Notes: a model not told the origin generated them from the sequence alone. Positions 12,673 through 27,300 are shown, counted from the first letter of the stretch. The stretch: DNA of 64,000 nucleotides from Garcia nutans (GCA_947685225.1 CANTUV010000003.1:6456001-6520000); one strand, 5' to 3'. A program made the numbers and translations.

Positions 12673-13347
12673 ATTGGTGGAGATAAAAATTGAAGATGAT
12701 GAAGAAAAGTTAAAGCATGCTGAGGAAATAATAAAAGATAATGGCTTGTTATCATTGGAGGTTCCTAATGAAGATTCTATGCTATCTTTGGAAGATGAAG
12801 GCGATGATCCTGAAGAAGAAAAAGATGTGCTTCGGGTATAAGTAAAAGAAGCTAAAAAGTTTTGAGTCAACTCATAGTGCACGAAGTTAAAGATGAACAA
12901 GAGTTTGCTATTGTTTTTCATGATAATACCAATCAATCCCCATGCTTTGTCAACATCCTTAAATTTTATGTTGCCAAATAATTTCTATAGTGATGATTCA
13001 CCAGGCTCTCAAATTCTCCATGTGCTTTACATTTTTGGATTCCAAAAAGAGAGAAGACCACAACCATGTGTAAAATTGATTTTCTTTCCTCAATACTTTA
13101 AAGTTCGAGGTCGAATTTACACCAATAAGGGAAGAAAGGCCTTGCCAAGGGAAGCTTCATACTTTTATGATACCTTGATGCAGATTTGAGGAGAAATCAT
13201 CTCAAAAGAAGGAGAATATGATTTTAGGACGCCCACCTAAATTCACATCAACAAGGAAACAATGGTTCTAACGTTAGATAACTTATGCTTCTTCATTATC
13301 TTAGAGCATTATTTGAGGACAAATCATCTTGAACAAAGAGAGCATGA

Positions 13348-14419
13348 TGTTATCATGCGTAGGTAATCAAAGAAGATCAAGTGGGTTTTATAAGTATAAT
13401 AATTTTAGATATTCAAAGCTAAATATGGAGCTGAATTCAAGGGCTAGAATATTAATTATGAAAGCATTAAAAGTGAAAGAGCATAAAGGGAGCATATTAT
13501 GTAATTTTTATATTTGGACAGATTTAAACTTTGGAGTTTTGATTGAGATTTTGATGATTTTAGAGTTTCAAAAAAAGAGTAATCTTCATGAAATTTTTAG
13601 AGGACGTCTCAAGCTTTTTCAAAATGATTTTATTTGTACAAATCCGAGTTTATTTAGACCTCTAAACAACTATTCAAAGTCAGACTTGAAAAGTAGATCC
13701 GAATCCAAATTGGAGTAGAATTTATGTCCGGACCAGTTTATTTTGGAGGGCAATAACTCGAGTTTCCAAGGTCCAAATTGGGTTATTCAAAATCCTAAAT
13801 TCATATATACTTTCAGAGTTACAATCTCTATGAAGAGCTTAAGCTTAAATTCAAATTTTATTAGAAGGAAAAAGGACTTCAAAATTCTATATACTTTTTA
13901 TATTATTCTATTTTATATTATTTGTTTTCTTTTTATGATTAGGCTTAGGATAATTTTATTTGGGCAAGATATCAACTATAATATTTAGAAATTTTGTATC
14001 GAGACTAAAGATTTGCTAAATTTTTTCTAAATTTATTAGTTTTCTATTAGGATAAGAAAATGTTGATTTTTTTTCTTAAACATTTGTGTTTCCTTCTAAC
14101 ATAAGTATTCTTTTTGTAGTCTATATAAAAGCACTCTTACATTCTAATATATATAGTTTAATTGAATAATAAAATTTTAAAAACTTTACTCTTATGAGAA
14201 ATTCACTATCTGTTGTTCCTAATTCTTGTTTAAATTAACTTCTATATATAGAGTTAACTATTTGAATATAGAGTTAACTACTTGAGTACTATTAATACTA
14301 ATGTTCTCTCATACATTGTTAAATTTGAGTCAAAGTTCTAAAAAAAAAATTAATTTAACTTTTCAAGAGGTTACTTTCGAGCGTAAAGATGTGTCTCAAG
14401 TCACCACTTGAAGTTTACA
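13348..14419 (+). repeat. Right LTR of the decayed element
   Basis: Starts TGTTATCATG after a purine-rich run. It contains a CTATATAAAAG promoter-like box near 14126 and AATAAAA near 14168, and ends near GTTTACA. It is the longer of the two LTR copies. Confidence 0.5.
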
Positions 14420-15000
14420 TAAATTATTACATGATATATATATTATAATTAAATAATATAAAATATATATATATGTTTCTCTTAGAACACAACATATATG
14501 CATATCTATACAACGTATACACTAATTAAACTAGTAAAATTTGTACATATGCATACATATCTTTTAGTAAAAGGACGTATTTTCATAATTTCAGAAACTT
14601 TTTCTTTAATTTTAAAATTTTCTTTAACATTCACAACTAAAAAAAATTTCTTTTTGAGAGTAATTATGTAAAAAACCCAATCTAAAAATTTAGCATTAGC
14701 GGCGCCGATAGAAGGATTCAATTTGAAACACATATGAAGTTTTGGCCTCAAAATCGATCTGAATCCTTCAAGTTTTAATCTTATTGTTAATTTATCTTAT
14801 ATCAAATTTTCATTGTTAAACAAAACTAGACATTACTTCGGTAATTTTTTGCAAAAGTAGTTCTACATAATACCACAAATTCCTTCATTATATATATTGT
14901 CAATCAAGTACACATTTGCACTAGAAAACCATTTGCAGTCGCCCTAAGCTGACCTATTACAGATCATTCAATTTTTTTTTTCCTTGGAAGATTATTGAAA
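14420..15000. other. Intergenic spacer at the 3' side of the Ca2+-ATPase gene
   Basis: AT-rich, with no gene or repeat that I can name. Confidence 0.4.
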
Positions 15001-15259
15001 ATAAAGCTTCTTAATTACTCCCAATCTGGAAATAATCCCTAGTAAATGTAGACGTCAGGATACCATTTCTTATCAGGCCTTGGATGCTGCAGGTTTCACA
15101 AGCAACGAAGGCGATATATCAACTATAATCAAGACAATATTTAACATTGAACAATTTATTGACAATAGGTAAATGGGTTAGTAATAGAGCTTTGCCATGT
15201 CAGTGCACACCAAAACCATCGGCTATCAAAGTTATTGCACTACGATCATACAAAGAAAT
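15000..15259 (-). other. Probable 3' UTR of the Ca2+-ATPase gene
   Basis: Follows the TAA stop on the minus strand. An AATAAA signal reads on the minus strand near 15155. The exact cleavage site cannot be seen. Confidence 0.4.
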
Positions 15260-15365
15260 TTAAGTACTCTGACCAGTTCTCAATCGCTGAAATAGCTTAA
15301 CAAAGTACACAGATAATGGAGTTCTGGGAACTGGAATAAGTTTTCCGACTGCCGCAAGAGGCCAG
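15260..15365 (-). CDS. Ca2+-ATPase exon 33 (last)
   Basis: Completes a split Ser codon and encodes SWPLAAVGKLIPVP (end of M10) and a basic cytosolic tail ending TGQST, then TAA at 15260-15262. Confidence 0.93.
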
Positions 15366-18300
15366 CTGTTAGGAGAAAGAACAAAGTCAGAATGGTGTAG
15401 AATGTCAGAACCAAAATGATTATTCAAGATAGTTTTTCAAAGGAACCACAGGCAAAATTTTCCTCTGTCCAGCAACTAACCAGAAATTTGGTTTCAAAAA
15501 ACTGTCAACATCAATAACTGAAAATCAAAACATTTTAATCACCCAGTACTAATGCACTCAAATGCTAATCTATTTACAATCGACAACAGCATCTCTGTTT
15601 AGCTCTCATTACTTTTTTTTATATTAAATCATTACTTGAACCCATTCACTTTTCTGCACTGGTGTGCGTATCATAGCTTTTAGGAGGATCGTAGGAGACC
15701 ATAAAGTCTTATGATCATCTGACCAAGCTAATGGCCAATACCATAACTAGATCAAAGAGGCCAGAATCAAGACATTCTCCTGGACCTTGATTTTACAAGG
15801 TTCTCATTAACTCTATTAAGTGAACTAACCTGACGAGTCCAATAGCAGCACATCCAAGCCATAACTTCCAATTAAGTCTTACAGTTGAGGTAAATTTCCC
15901 AGCAAACTCAATGAGGATTATCTGTGAAACAATTTGGGAGTACCACTCTCAGTTCTCCATATACAAATAATAATAAATACCCAAAAGGAATATGGCTGCT
16001 CACCTGTAGTATGACGGTAAATCCAACTATTCCCATAAACAAGTGATTTTTGGTGACTCCACCGAACACATTGATTTCATCTGGTTTTCGAGCATTAAAC
16101 TCATTAAATACCTGCCAATCAAATAGTCATTAAATGTGTCCTTCAGATGTTCAAAAGAGTAAACATAAAAGCACACAGTAAGCGCACTTTGGCAGGCATG
16201 ATGGCTTTAATTTAAGTTTCCATGTTACCATAGGTAATGAACAAAATATAATTGGGAAAACAACAAGAGCCCAATTAACTACATAGGCAAAATTAAACCC
16301 AATCACTAAACATAACCTTTCAACATGTTCAGGACTTATGATCATAATGATTATGCATTATACTATTAATATGTAGGTTTGGCACACCTGATGAACACAT
16401 ATTATCAAGTAGCATACTTACTTGACAGAGGACAAATGCATTGAATATCATAGTATTCTTTATGTCAGTTGCGTGTTCCCTGCTTTCATCATCCAAATGG
16501 AGAATACTTTTGCCCCAGAAGTTGAGCACAAGGAGAACGGCTACTTGATACAAAGCCTGCAATTAATGAAAAGAGTAAGAGAGTAACCCAGAAGTTCCTA
16601 TTCCATCCACAATTATATATAAGGACTTCTAATAAGAATTACCACAACAGAAGATAAATACCTGTATGATTAGGTTCCTCCACATGATATTTGTTATAAG
16701 AGGTTCCCTGAAATAAGCATAAGATCATCCTTTCAGATTCACATGATATTTGTTTAAGAGGTTCCCTGAATTATTAATACATACATTAATTCGTTTTTAT
16801 TAGTAAATCCATTCACTGCCATAATTTCTGCAATCATATTATACATAGAACACCAAGACCATTAATTCCTAGAGAAGCACACGTCAGGAAGGGGGGAGAT
16901 AAGGAGTACACTAAAAGCAAGGCATGAGGCCCAAACAAATACATGATTCTTTTTCCACTTCCTATTTTAACTTTCAACAATTTGATATTTTTGCATTAAC
17001 ATTCGCATTCACATTTAGCTAGAATAATGTGCTGGTTGCCTGGTAGAGCTAAGATCACCAAGGAATACTTGATAACCAGGATAACCTGACTGATTTCCAT
17101 AATCATAAAAAAAGTTTAATGTGTGAATTGTCAATACACTACTATATGATTCATGAGTATTGAATGTATTAAGAAAACCATTCAAATTGAGACAGCATTC
17201 AATTTCATAGATGAGGTTATAAAGTTTGTAAACTATGCTATAGAAGTCAATAAGATGCCATTATTATCAGCTACGAATAAAGGGTAGCCCGGTGCACGAA
17301 TGCTCCCGCAATGAGCGGGGTCCGGGGAAGGGTCGGACCCATTGGGTCTTTGTACGCGGCCTTCCCTTGCAATTAATTGCAAGAGGCCGATTTCACGACT
17401 CGAACCCGTGACCTCAGGTCACACGGCGACAGCACTTACCGCTGCACCAAGGCTCCCCTTCTATTATCAGCTAAGAATACGACATAAAAAATAAAATTGC
17501 AAGCATTCAACAACACTCCACATTTTATCCACAAAAGTGATTGCATATTTTGTAATCAGTGCCAGCAGCACAACTTTGTTCTATCCAATATATTAAATGC
17601 ATGTTTAATCCCTCTCACTTATTTTCGACAATAAAAATAGAATTGTGAAAGAAACAAATGACCAAATGATTATGAAGGATAAGAAATCCTCCCATAACTA
17701 AAAACTAGCAACAAGAAGTATAAAACAAAGCTAAAAAATAATGCTCTCTAGTTGAGTTGGATAACATACAAAAAGACCCCTTTAAAAGCTCTGGTGAAAC
17801 TTGAGACCATATAAAACCCAAAAGCACCACCTTGTCACGCAAACTAATGGATATGCTTTAGTTGTTGAAAGTACATGCATTTCTAACTATCCAATGACTC
17901 CATACGACTACCAAAAATACACAACTGCAAAGAATAATAGCATCTTTTCAACCACCAAATACTCTCCATTTTAAACCAACAGAGGCCCCTAACAATTCCA
18001 GATAACCCAAGACACATTGCAACACAATAATAAGAAAGAACTTGTCTCAACATACTTGTAACACATAACATACTCGTAGGGACTTGAAAGATAAAACCTT
18101 ATTCAATCTTTTATGCATCAGAGCATTAGTATTAATCTTTTTGAGAATTGCAGACCAAACAAAAGCTCTTACTTTGAGTGGCACCTTTTAGCTTTCCAGA
18201 TTTTATTGAAACACAAACAACAACAACAACAAAGCTTTAATCCCAAGTCAATTGGGGTCTCGGTTCGATTGAGCGCTACCTCTTCTGATAAATGTAAAAT

Positions 18301-21300
18301 AGTAAGATCATTTTGAACTACTTTTGTCCAAGTTAGTTTAGGTCTATCCCTACCTCATCTAGCTATTTTTACTTTAACTTGTTCAGTTTTTCTAACCAGC
18401 GCATCACTCAATCTTTATTTCATATGACCGAACCATATCAATCTATGGCCTCTTATCATATCCTTGATAGGCGCTATCTTTATTTTTTCTTTAATGTACT
18501 CATTACAGATTTTATCCATCATAGTGTGCCCATACATCTATCTTATCATTCTCATTTTTGCAATATGCATCTTATTCGTGTGTTGTCCTTTCACTACCTA
18601 ATACTCATCGCCATATATCATCTCGTGCCGTATTGCAGTGCTGTATAGTTTTCCTTTCAATTTAACTAGTATTTTTCTGCCACATTACACTTCTGTAGCA
18701 CCCATTCACTTCATCTAACCAGCTTTAATCATATGACTTACATCTTCTTCACAGTCTCCATCCTCTTGAATAATAGAGCTAAGGTATTTAAAATGAGTAC
18801 TATGAGATATTGCCGCTCTATCCAAAATAACTTTGCCGCCTCCTTCATTCGCATTGTTAAATCTACATTGCATATACTCAATCTTAGTTCTATTAAGCTT
18901 AAAACCCTTTTGAGTCCAAAGTACTTCTCTATAACACCATTTTTTATTGAAACATTGAAATAAATAGTTTGAGAAGGGAAAAATTACAATAAAAATTACT
19001 GAGAGAAACTAAGCACCAAATCCTTTTGTCTACACTAACAACCAGTTAAACAGACTCTAACAAAGCAAACAACGAAGGCAATTCTATCAAGTCCTTATAA
19101 TTGAGATTTCCAAGGGAAATTTTGAAAAGAAAAAAAAGGGGGTAACAAGAGCAAAAAATTGTGAGAAGGGACATAATGTAAAGCAAAATTCTATAAACAA
19201 TATGAGAAAAAAACTCTTTGCGCAAAAAATCCTGCCAAAAATAAATATGAGATCCATCACCAACATTATAATTAACAAAGTACCTGAAACATGAATTTCC
19301 ATGGGCTCTCTTTAGCAATAATTGCTCCTACCTTAACATCCCACTCATTCCTTTGTAAGCAATACTTGCTCATAATAACCATATACCAATTTAGATACCA
19401 AATTTCCAATACTAAAACCCCTTGAGATTTGGGCCTAGAAACTTATTCTAAAATAACAAAATAATCTCTTCAAACCAAACAAATTATTTATACCCTTTCG
19501 TACTAAGACCATAAACAAAGACAAAGGAAATATCGGAAAGTCAAGCTTGAATTGAAGTGATACATCCTCCTAGCAAAAAAAAAAGGCATTTTTCAAACCT
19601 CCAACCGTTGTGCAACTTTAGAGGCCACCAGATCCCAAAAAATTCCTACGATTATCACCTAAAGGAAACCCTAAGAAATCTCTTTCGCACATTTTAATTC
19701 AAATGTCTTCAGGATTAGAAGGAACATGAGGTTGACAATAGGAAAAATATTTAATTTAAATTCATCTGGAGGCATCTCAAATGTTAACAAATATTCATCC
19801 ATGATTTGCACAGTTAAAATCACAAAAAGATCAGCAACCTTTCACTTTCTGTTTCATACAGAAGATTCAAACAAAAACCTATTAGCATCCATTTATCCAC
19901 CTAAAGTAAGGTCCACAACCAATCTTATTACCAGTCACATCATGAGAGCCACAATGTCTAGGCAATCTAGAACATCATATAAAGTTTCAGCAGTATACAT
20001 TTTCTAAATATGTTTGCATATAAAATATTTAGCCAAGCTCATTAGAACATACCTTCGACCAACTGGGGATCTATGCATAAGGTGGTCTGTTGGTGGTTCT
20101 GTAGCCAAAGCAAGTGCTCCAAGTGTATCCATGATAAGATTAACCCATAGAAGCTATAAACAAATTTCACAAATTCAAAGTTAGCTCATCATGAAAGAAC
20201 AATTGAGTTCTATGCTAATCCTTTTCTCTCAAATACTATTTTTCTACATATAACTATTCAACTGATGAAGGAACAAGAATACAAGAAAATTCAAATTCAA
20301 AGACTGGTCTAGATTTAATACTGGTTTTACTGGGGAAATTATAGTCCTTCAAGTCCTCTTAGAGTTCTATTTACACATATATTCAAATAAATAAGCTGTT
20401 GATTCAGTATTTTAAGAATTTGGGGCTAATTTGTAATTTCTGTTTTTGCTAGAAAATCCATCCCCATTTCTTTAAGAGTCTTCATTTTGAATTGTCCTCT
20501 TGTGAACTCTTGTTGGTTTAGGTAGTCTATTCCTTTCTGGTATATTTTTGGTAGTCCAAATTCGTAGAGGATGCGGAAGTCATGTTTTTTTTCTTAAAAG
20601 TCCCATGCAGCTATGAAGTCCTTTTCTTAAAGGTTCTAGTTTAAGTCTACAACTACCTATGGTTCCTTCTAAATCAGTTTTCAGTCAATATATATATGTA
20701 TATATATATAATAAAAAATAAAACGGTAATGATGCTATTTCGAGTTGTTTGAAGCAATTCAGCTCTAGGCATCTGATTTATAAGAAAGTTCAGGTGTGAA
20801 GCCTAAAAACTTACCCCTTTTTTTATTTTATTGTTTCTAAATATCATCCATTAGTTACTATTCAAGGATACTGCTTCCAGGCAGAATCCATCAACATTTT
20901 TCAGGCTCTACTGCTCTTAATGCCTTCACATCAATGCATCCACAGGTCCAAAAGGCACACCTCAGGTGCAAGGCACACCAGGCATGGGCCCTAGCACCTT
21001 CACAGGAGAAAGATGGCTGACCTCACTCAAGCATTTGCTTTTTTGCTTAGGCATGCACCTTCAAGGAACAAGGCCCAAAAACTACACACCTACACTTCAA
21101 CCTCTATTGAGGACTCCCACCCCTAATAGCAACTATCACTACACTAAAAATTGATGATATTCCAAAATCTAAGCGTCCACACGATAGAAAAGCCATTGAA
21201 GATGCTCTCTGTGTTGCCCACAAGTTGCTGGAACCTGGCCAAACCACCACCATCTGAGTTTCCTGATTTCTATTTCTGGCATCTATGTACCTTAGGTTTC

Positions 21301-24300
21301 ACTCCTCTGGCCTTGTTTTAGAGCTTCATTTTTTTTTTTTCTGTCTCCTCTCTTTTATACCTGTTCTTTTTTCTCCTCCAGCATTCCTAGTTTTTATTTA
21401 TGTAGTAATAGTATAGTATTAGAAGAGATTTAACTTATTTTGCAAGGCATTTGCTTCTCCACCTCTATCTTTTCTTTTCCTTTTCTCCCCACTTAAATTG
21501 TATATTGTATTTTTTTGTTTTGTTTAGATTCTTCATAATAATGCTTTAACAAAGAACTTTTACCACTTTTTCTAGAATAAATCTGATTTCTTGGTTGTCT
21601 TAAAGTGTTAAATAATTAAACAATGTTCATTTCTTGAATGTTTTATGAATGGTAATTTGGTTAAATAGAGTTAAGATCTTATGTTATGATTATTAAGTGT
21701 TTATTTGGCTATATCGATTTAACTTTAATTTGTTATACATTTTATTTTGAATGTTCATTCAAATTTATGCTTTAACAAAGAACTTTTACCACTTTTTCTA
21801 GAATAAATCTGATTTCTTGGTTGTCTTAAAGTGTTAATTAATTAAACAATGTTCATTTCTTGAATGTTTTATGAATGGTAATTTAGTTAAATAGAGTTAA
21901 GATCTTATGTTATGATCTTGCACTTGACCTCTGTTAGGGTCATGAGCCTTGCTCCTTGGCTCCAGGAGCCCTTTGCGCCCTTGCATCTTTTAATAACTAT
22001 GCAGCCATCACTGGCCCCATATTTCTTCCTTTCTTGTTTCATCAATGCTTCTCTATTTGCTCAAACAAAGCCATAACTGATGAGGACCAACAAGCTCGAG
22101 TTCATTCGGCTAATGATGAAAATGCAAAGAAAGACCCTTTAGCCATTCATAGAGGCCCAATAACAAGAGCTAGAGCCAAAAAGACAATGAAAACATTAAC
22201 TTGCTTAATTGAAGACATTTGGAAGAAACAAACTCAATGTGATGCAGCTAACTTATTATGGGAGGAACAAAAGTCAAAGATTGTAAACATGATCCAAGAA
22301 TGTTCAAATATGAAGACAATAGTCTAACCCACATTGTCTGAATCAATCCAGCCCATTGATGAATAAAGAGTCATTCAGCCTTGATTAAGTGAGCATGGAT
22401 CTTGGGTTATCATTTTATGTTATTTATTAATTTGAGTTTATTTTATTTGCTTTGTGAAATCAACTTATCAGAGTTAGAATTTTATTCTTATTAAAGTTTG
22501 AGTTTTTGATCAGTTGTCATTTGAGAGTTACAAATGAGTATATTTAGTTTGGGGTGTGATCAGTTGTCATTTGGGAGTTACAAAATGAATACTTTTAATG
22601 TATAACGGCTCTTTTCAATGAGTTAGTGGGGATTAAAGTGAAAATCGTGGAAGAGCTATAATAACAACCATTTAGGTTTCTTCTACCTCACTTTGGCTAT
22701 AAATATCAAAGCCAAACTAATTTGTAAGAAGACCATTGATGAATGATAATCTGAATTTGCTCTTTGTGAGTATTTTTTATTAAGTTCTTTCATGAACTTT
22801 GAACTTATCAAACTGATTTGGTTTGTAGCGTTCTCTAACAAAAAAAAAAAATCTTGTGTTTAATTCTTAACTTATCAGATCATATCTGGTTTGTAGCGTT
22901 GTGGGTTGAATTCAAGTACTAGTTTCATTGGTAAACAATAACAATTGGAACTAGTTTTTCCCTAACTTCACTTGAGGAGGTCCTTGGGTTTTGGAATCAT
23001 CTTGATTGAAGGGTGTTTTCTTGCATTCCATATGTATCATAACTTAATAGTTATTGGGGTATATGGTTGTTAAGATGATCATTTCCTATCATTTGGTATC
23101 AGAGCAAGGCTTAAGTTGAGGTTTGCTTATCTTTGTGTTTATTTTTTTTGTTCAAGTTTAACATCATCTTATTTTTCTTTATTTGTGCTGAATCTTCTTG
23201 TTTTAATTCTGACCTGTTAAGTATTCTTTGATTTAAGTTCATACCTCTTTGTGTTGACACAACAAGTTTTATTGTTCCTTCTCTTATTGTTACTTTCTTG
23301 TGTTAATTTTAAAATTTATGCGCTTTTGTTAATATCATAAAAAAAAGAAACGAAAATAAAAAAAAAATTAGAATTGCAAAAGTGTAGAATTCTAGTTCTT
23401 AAAGTTTCAGAATTGTTTGAGGCTAAGGGACCTAAATTTCAGCACTTAGATTTGTTTCCTTGTGTTTAGCTACTTTAAATTTGGCCTTACCTAAAATCTT
23501 GTTCTAGACCAGCCCTTTTCAATCAATTGAATTGCTATAATCTAATTTGGTTTGGTTAGGTGATTAGTTCATTTATGAACCCAAAGCAAGAGAGGTAAAA
23601 GACAAGAGTGGTAAGACCAGCATTGAGAAAAGCCAAATTTTTATGTGAAACACGAGTGGTGTGAATCAAATCTTTGAGTGAAACACATGAGGGAGTATCT
23701 TGTGAGGTTGTTTTAAATTTTCTTCTTTCGGGTTTTAAACATGTCTAGCAAAGATGAAGACGTGAGTTCTTCCTCAAATTATCAAATAATTCAAGCAATG
23801 CAACATCAATTTGAATGTATGTTCAAAATGATTTGAGATGTAAGAGATCATTTAGAAAAACATGATGATGCGATTACCACATTGCAAGGTGAGCCAAGGC
23901 ATAGAAGGTAACCAGCCTTTTCCAATGATCAATATGATGGAGGAATTGACACAGATGATGATCAAGCAACCATTATTGGAGGGGATGCTCATCCTAGAAG
24001 GCAAAATAGGAGAGCAAGGTTTGACGACATTGATCGAAATATAGGCAGCATCAAAATGAAGATTCCTTCCTTCCAAGGAAAGAATGACCCAGATGCTGAT
24101 TTGGAGTGGGAAAAAAGGTGGAGATGATCTTCGAGTGTCACAACTACTCTGAAGAGAAAAGGTAAAATTAGCCGCTGTTGAATTTTGTGATTATGCTATT
24201 GTTTGGTGGGATCAATTGTGTAAAGACAGGCATCGAAATGGTGAAAGGTCCGTTGAGACATGGTTTGAGATGAAACGCATCATGAGAAAGCGATTTATCC

Positions 24301-27300
24301 CTAGCCACTATTATAGGGACTTGCACCAACGTTTACAAACTCTAACACAAGGTTCCATGAGTGTGGAGGAATATTACAAAGAAATAGAGATAGCCATGAT
24401 AATGGCTAATGTGGATGAGGATCGTGAAGCCACCATGGCAAGGTTCTTAAATGGCTTGAACAAGAATATTGTTGATCTTGTGGAGTTGTAACACTACGTG
24501 GAGATTGAAGACATGGTGAATCTGGCCATGAAAATTGAAAGACAACTGAAACGCAAGGGTACAAGTATGATTCTAAATCTTATTTGACTTCCTCTTCTTC
24601 TTCTTGGAAACCAAATTGGAGTAAAAAGGAGGATAAACCTATTGTTAAGCCTAAGATTGATGAAAATAAAAACAAAAATGAAATAGGCAGCAAGGGTAGA
24701 GGTGAGAATCAAACCAATCAAACTAGAGGAATTAAGTGTTTTAAGTGCCTAGGACATGGTCACATGGCACGTGAATGTCCCAATAAAAGAGTAATGATCA
24801 TGAGGGATGGGACTGTTGAGTCTGAAAGTGAGAGAGAGGAAGATGATGAAATGCCATCTTTAAAAGATGCTAGTTATGTTGAGTTTGCTAAGGGAGATGT
24901 GTTAGTTGTACAACGCACACTTAGTTCGCAAAGTAAACATGATGAACATGGTGAACAACGTGAAAATCTGCTTCATACTCATTGTTTGATTGCTAACAAT
25001 TGTATAATATGATTGTGGATAGTGGTAGTTGTACAAACATAGCTAGTACTTTGCTTGTGGAAAAACTTAAATTACCTACTACTAAACATCCAAAATTGTA
25101 CAAGTTACAATGGTTGAATGATAGTGGTGTTGTGAAGGTGAATAAGCAAGTATTGGTTTCTTTCTCTATTGATAGATATAAAGATGAGGTGTTGTGTGAT
25201 GTGGTTCCTATGTATTCTGGTCACATGTTGTTGGAGAGACCATGGCAATATAATCGAAGGGTCATACATGATGAGTTTAAGAACCGATATTCTTTGATTA
25301 TGAATGAACAGAAATACCAACTTGGGCATTTATCTCCAAAGACCATTTTTGAAGACCAAATGAGAATAAAAGAGCAATATGAAGAACTTGAATTTTCATT
25401 GGCTGAAACTTTGGGCAAGGAGCAAGAAAGAGAGAAAGAGAGAAAAAAGAAAAAAGTGAGATGAGTGGTAAAAATGAGAGCAATGGGAAACACAAGGGGA
25501 GAAAAAATAAGGGAGAAATGAATGAAAGAAAAATGAGTGTTTATGCAAAAACGAGTGATGTGAGGAAAACACTAAACATGAGGTAGCTTATACTTGTACT
25601 TATGTACAAGGATGTTTTGATTATATCTAACAAGCTTGACAAGAGTTTGCCTAGTGTTATTATTGATTTATTGCAAGAACATGGAGATCTCTTTCCTGAA
25701 GATGTGCCTAAGGGTTTGCCACCAATTCAAGGAATTGAACATCAAATTGATTTCATTCCCGGTGCAAGCATACCAAATAAGCCAGCTTGTAGATGCAACC
25801 CTGAGGAGACCAAGGAAATCCAAAGGCAAGTGAGTGAACTTATGGAGAAGGGGTATGTGCGTGAAAGCATGAGTCTATGTGGGGTTCCTGTATTATTGGT
25901 GCCTAAAAAAGATGGTTCATGGAGGATGTGTGTTGATTGCCGAGCCATCAACAAAATAACGGTGAAGTATAGACATCTTATTCCTAGGCTAGATGATATG
26001 TTGGATGAATTGCATGGTTCTTGTGTTTTTTCTAAAATTGATTTAAAATCTAGATATCATCAAATTAGAATGCGTGAAGGTGATGAATGGAAAACTGCTT
26101 TCAAAACTAAACATGGTTTGTATGAATGGTTAGTAGTGCCCTTTGGCTTAACTAATGCACTAAGTACTTTTATGCGATTAATGAATCATGTTTTGCGTGC
26201 TTTCATTGGAAAGTTTGTGGTGGTTTGTTTTGATGATATTCTTGTGTATAGCAAATCTTTAGATGAGCATGTAACACATTTAAAGGTTGTTTTTGATGTG
26301 TTAAGGCAAGAAAAGTTATATGCTAATCTTAAGAAATGTACTTTTTCCACTAATGAAATTACTTTTCTTGGATATATTGTTAATGACAAAGGAATTCATG
26401 TTGATCAAGAAAAAGTAAAAATAATTAGAGATTGGCCGAAACCTACTAGTGTGCATGATGTTAGGAGTTTTCATGGTCTTGCTAGCTTTTATAGGAGATT
26501 CATTAGGGATTTTTCTACAATTGCTGCACCTTTAACTGAATGCGTTAAAAAGAATGTGGGTTTCAAGTGGGGAAAAGAACAAGATGATGCTTTTAACTTG
26601 CTAAAAGACAAACTCAGTTCAGCACCTTTACTTGCTTTGCCTAACTTTTCTAAAACTTTTGAGGTTGAGTGTGATGCAAGTGGAATAGGTATTGGTGGAG
26701 TCTTGATGCAAGAAGGAAAACCAATAGCACTCGTTAGTGAGAAGCTAAGTGGAGCAAGTCTAAACTACCCAACTTATGATAAGGAGTTCTACGCATTGGT
26801 GAGAGTGTTAGAAAATTGGCAGCACTACTTATGGTATAAGGAATTCATAATCCACACTGATCATGAGTCCTTGAAATATCTCAAAAGACAAGGAAAGCTC
26901 AGTCGAAGACATGCTAAATGGGTGGAGTTCATTGAATCGTTTCCTTACGTCATCAAGTACAAGCAAGGTAAGGAAAATGTGGTTGCCTATGCTTTATCAA
27001 GGAGGTATGCTCTAATTTCTACACTTGATGCAAAATTATTAGGTTTTGAGTTAATTAAGGATTTATATAATTCAAACCTTGATTTTGCTAATGTTTATGA
27101 GGTATGTGAAAAGGGGGTTTTGGCAAGTTTTATGGGCTGGATGGTTTTCTTTTCAAACAAAACAAGCTATGTGTGCCTCAATCTTCTTTGAGAGAGTTGC
27201 CTGTGAGGGAGGCACATGGTGGGGGTTTGATGGGCATTTTGGTGTGAGAAAAACTTTAGATGTTTTAAGTGATCATTTCTTTAGGCCACAAATGAAAAGA

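Larger units (their letters stand above)
11170..14419 (+). mobile_element. Old decayed LTR retrotransposon, probably Ty3/gypsy
   Basis: Two diverged direct repeats bracket the region. The right one is about 13348-14419 and the left one, truncated and internally deleted, about 11170-11655. Shared landmarks are AAGTAGATCC, ATTAGGNTTAGGATAA, TTTGGGCAA and ATATCAACTATAATATTTAG. A decayed primer site (TGATATCAAAGC) follows the left repeat at about 11660. Just before the right repeat are two copies of a LRxNHL-type stretch (near 13186 and 13313), typical of the end of gypsy pol. The coding region is beyond recognition. Confidence 0.6.

Noticed and set aside
17397..17449. tRNA-like A and B boxes suggesting a tRNA gene
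   Set aside because: No cloverleaf can be closed; the spacing, tail and flanking repeats fit a SINE.
21956..22327. A 123-codon plus-strand frame starting left of the gypsy LTR
   Set aside because: The first 40 codons are flanking DNA; the remainder is the pol tail encoded in the LTR.
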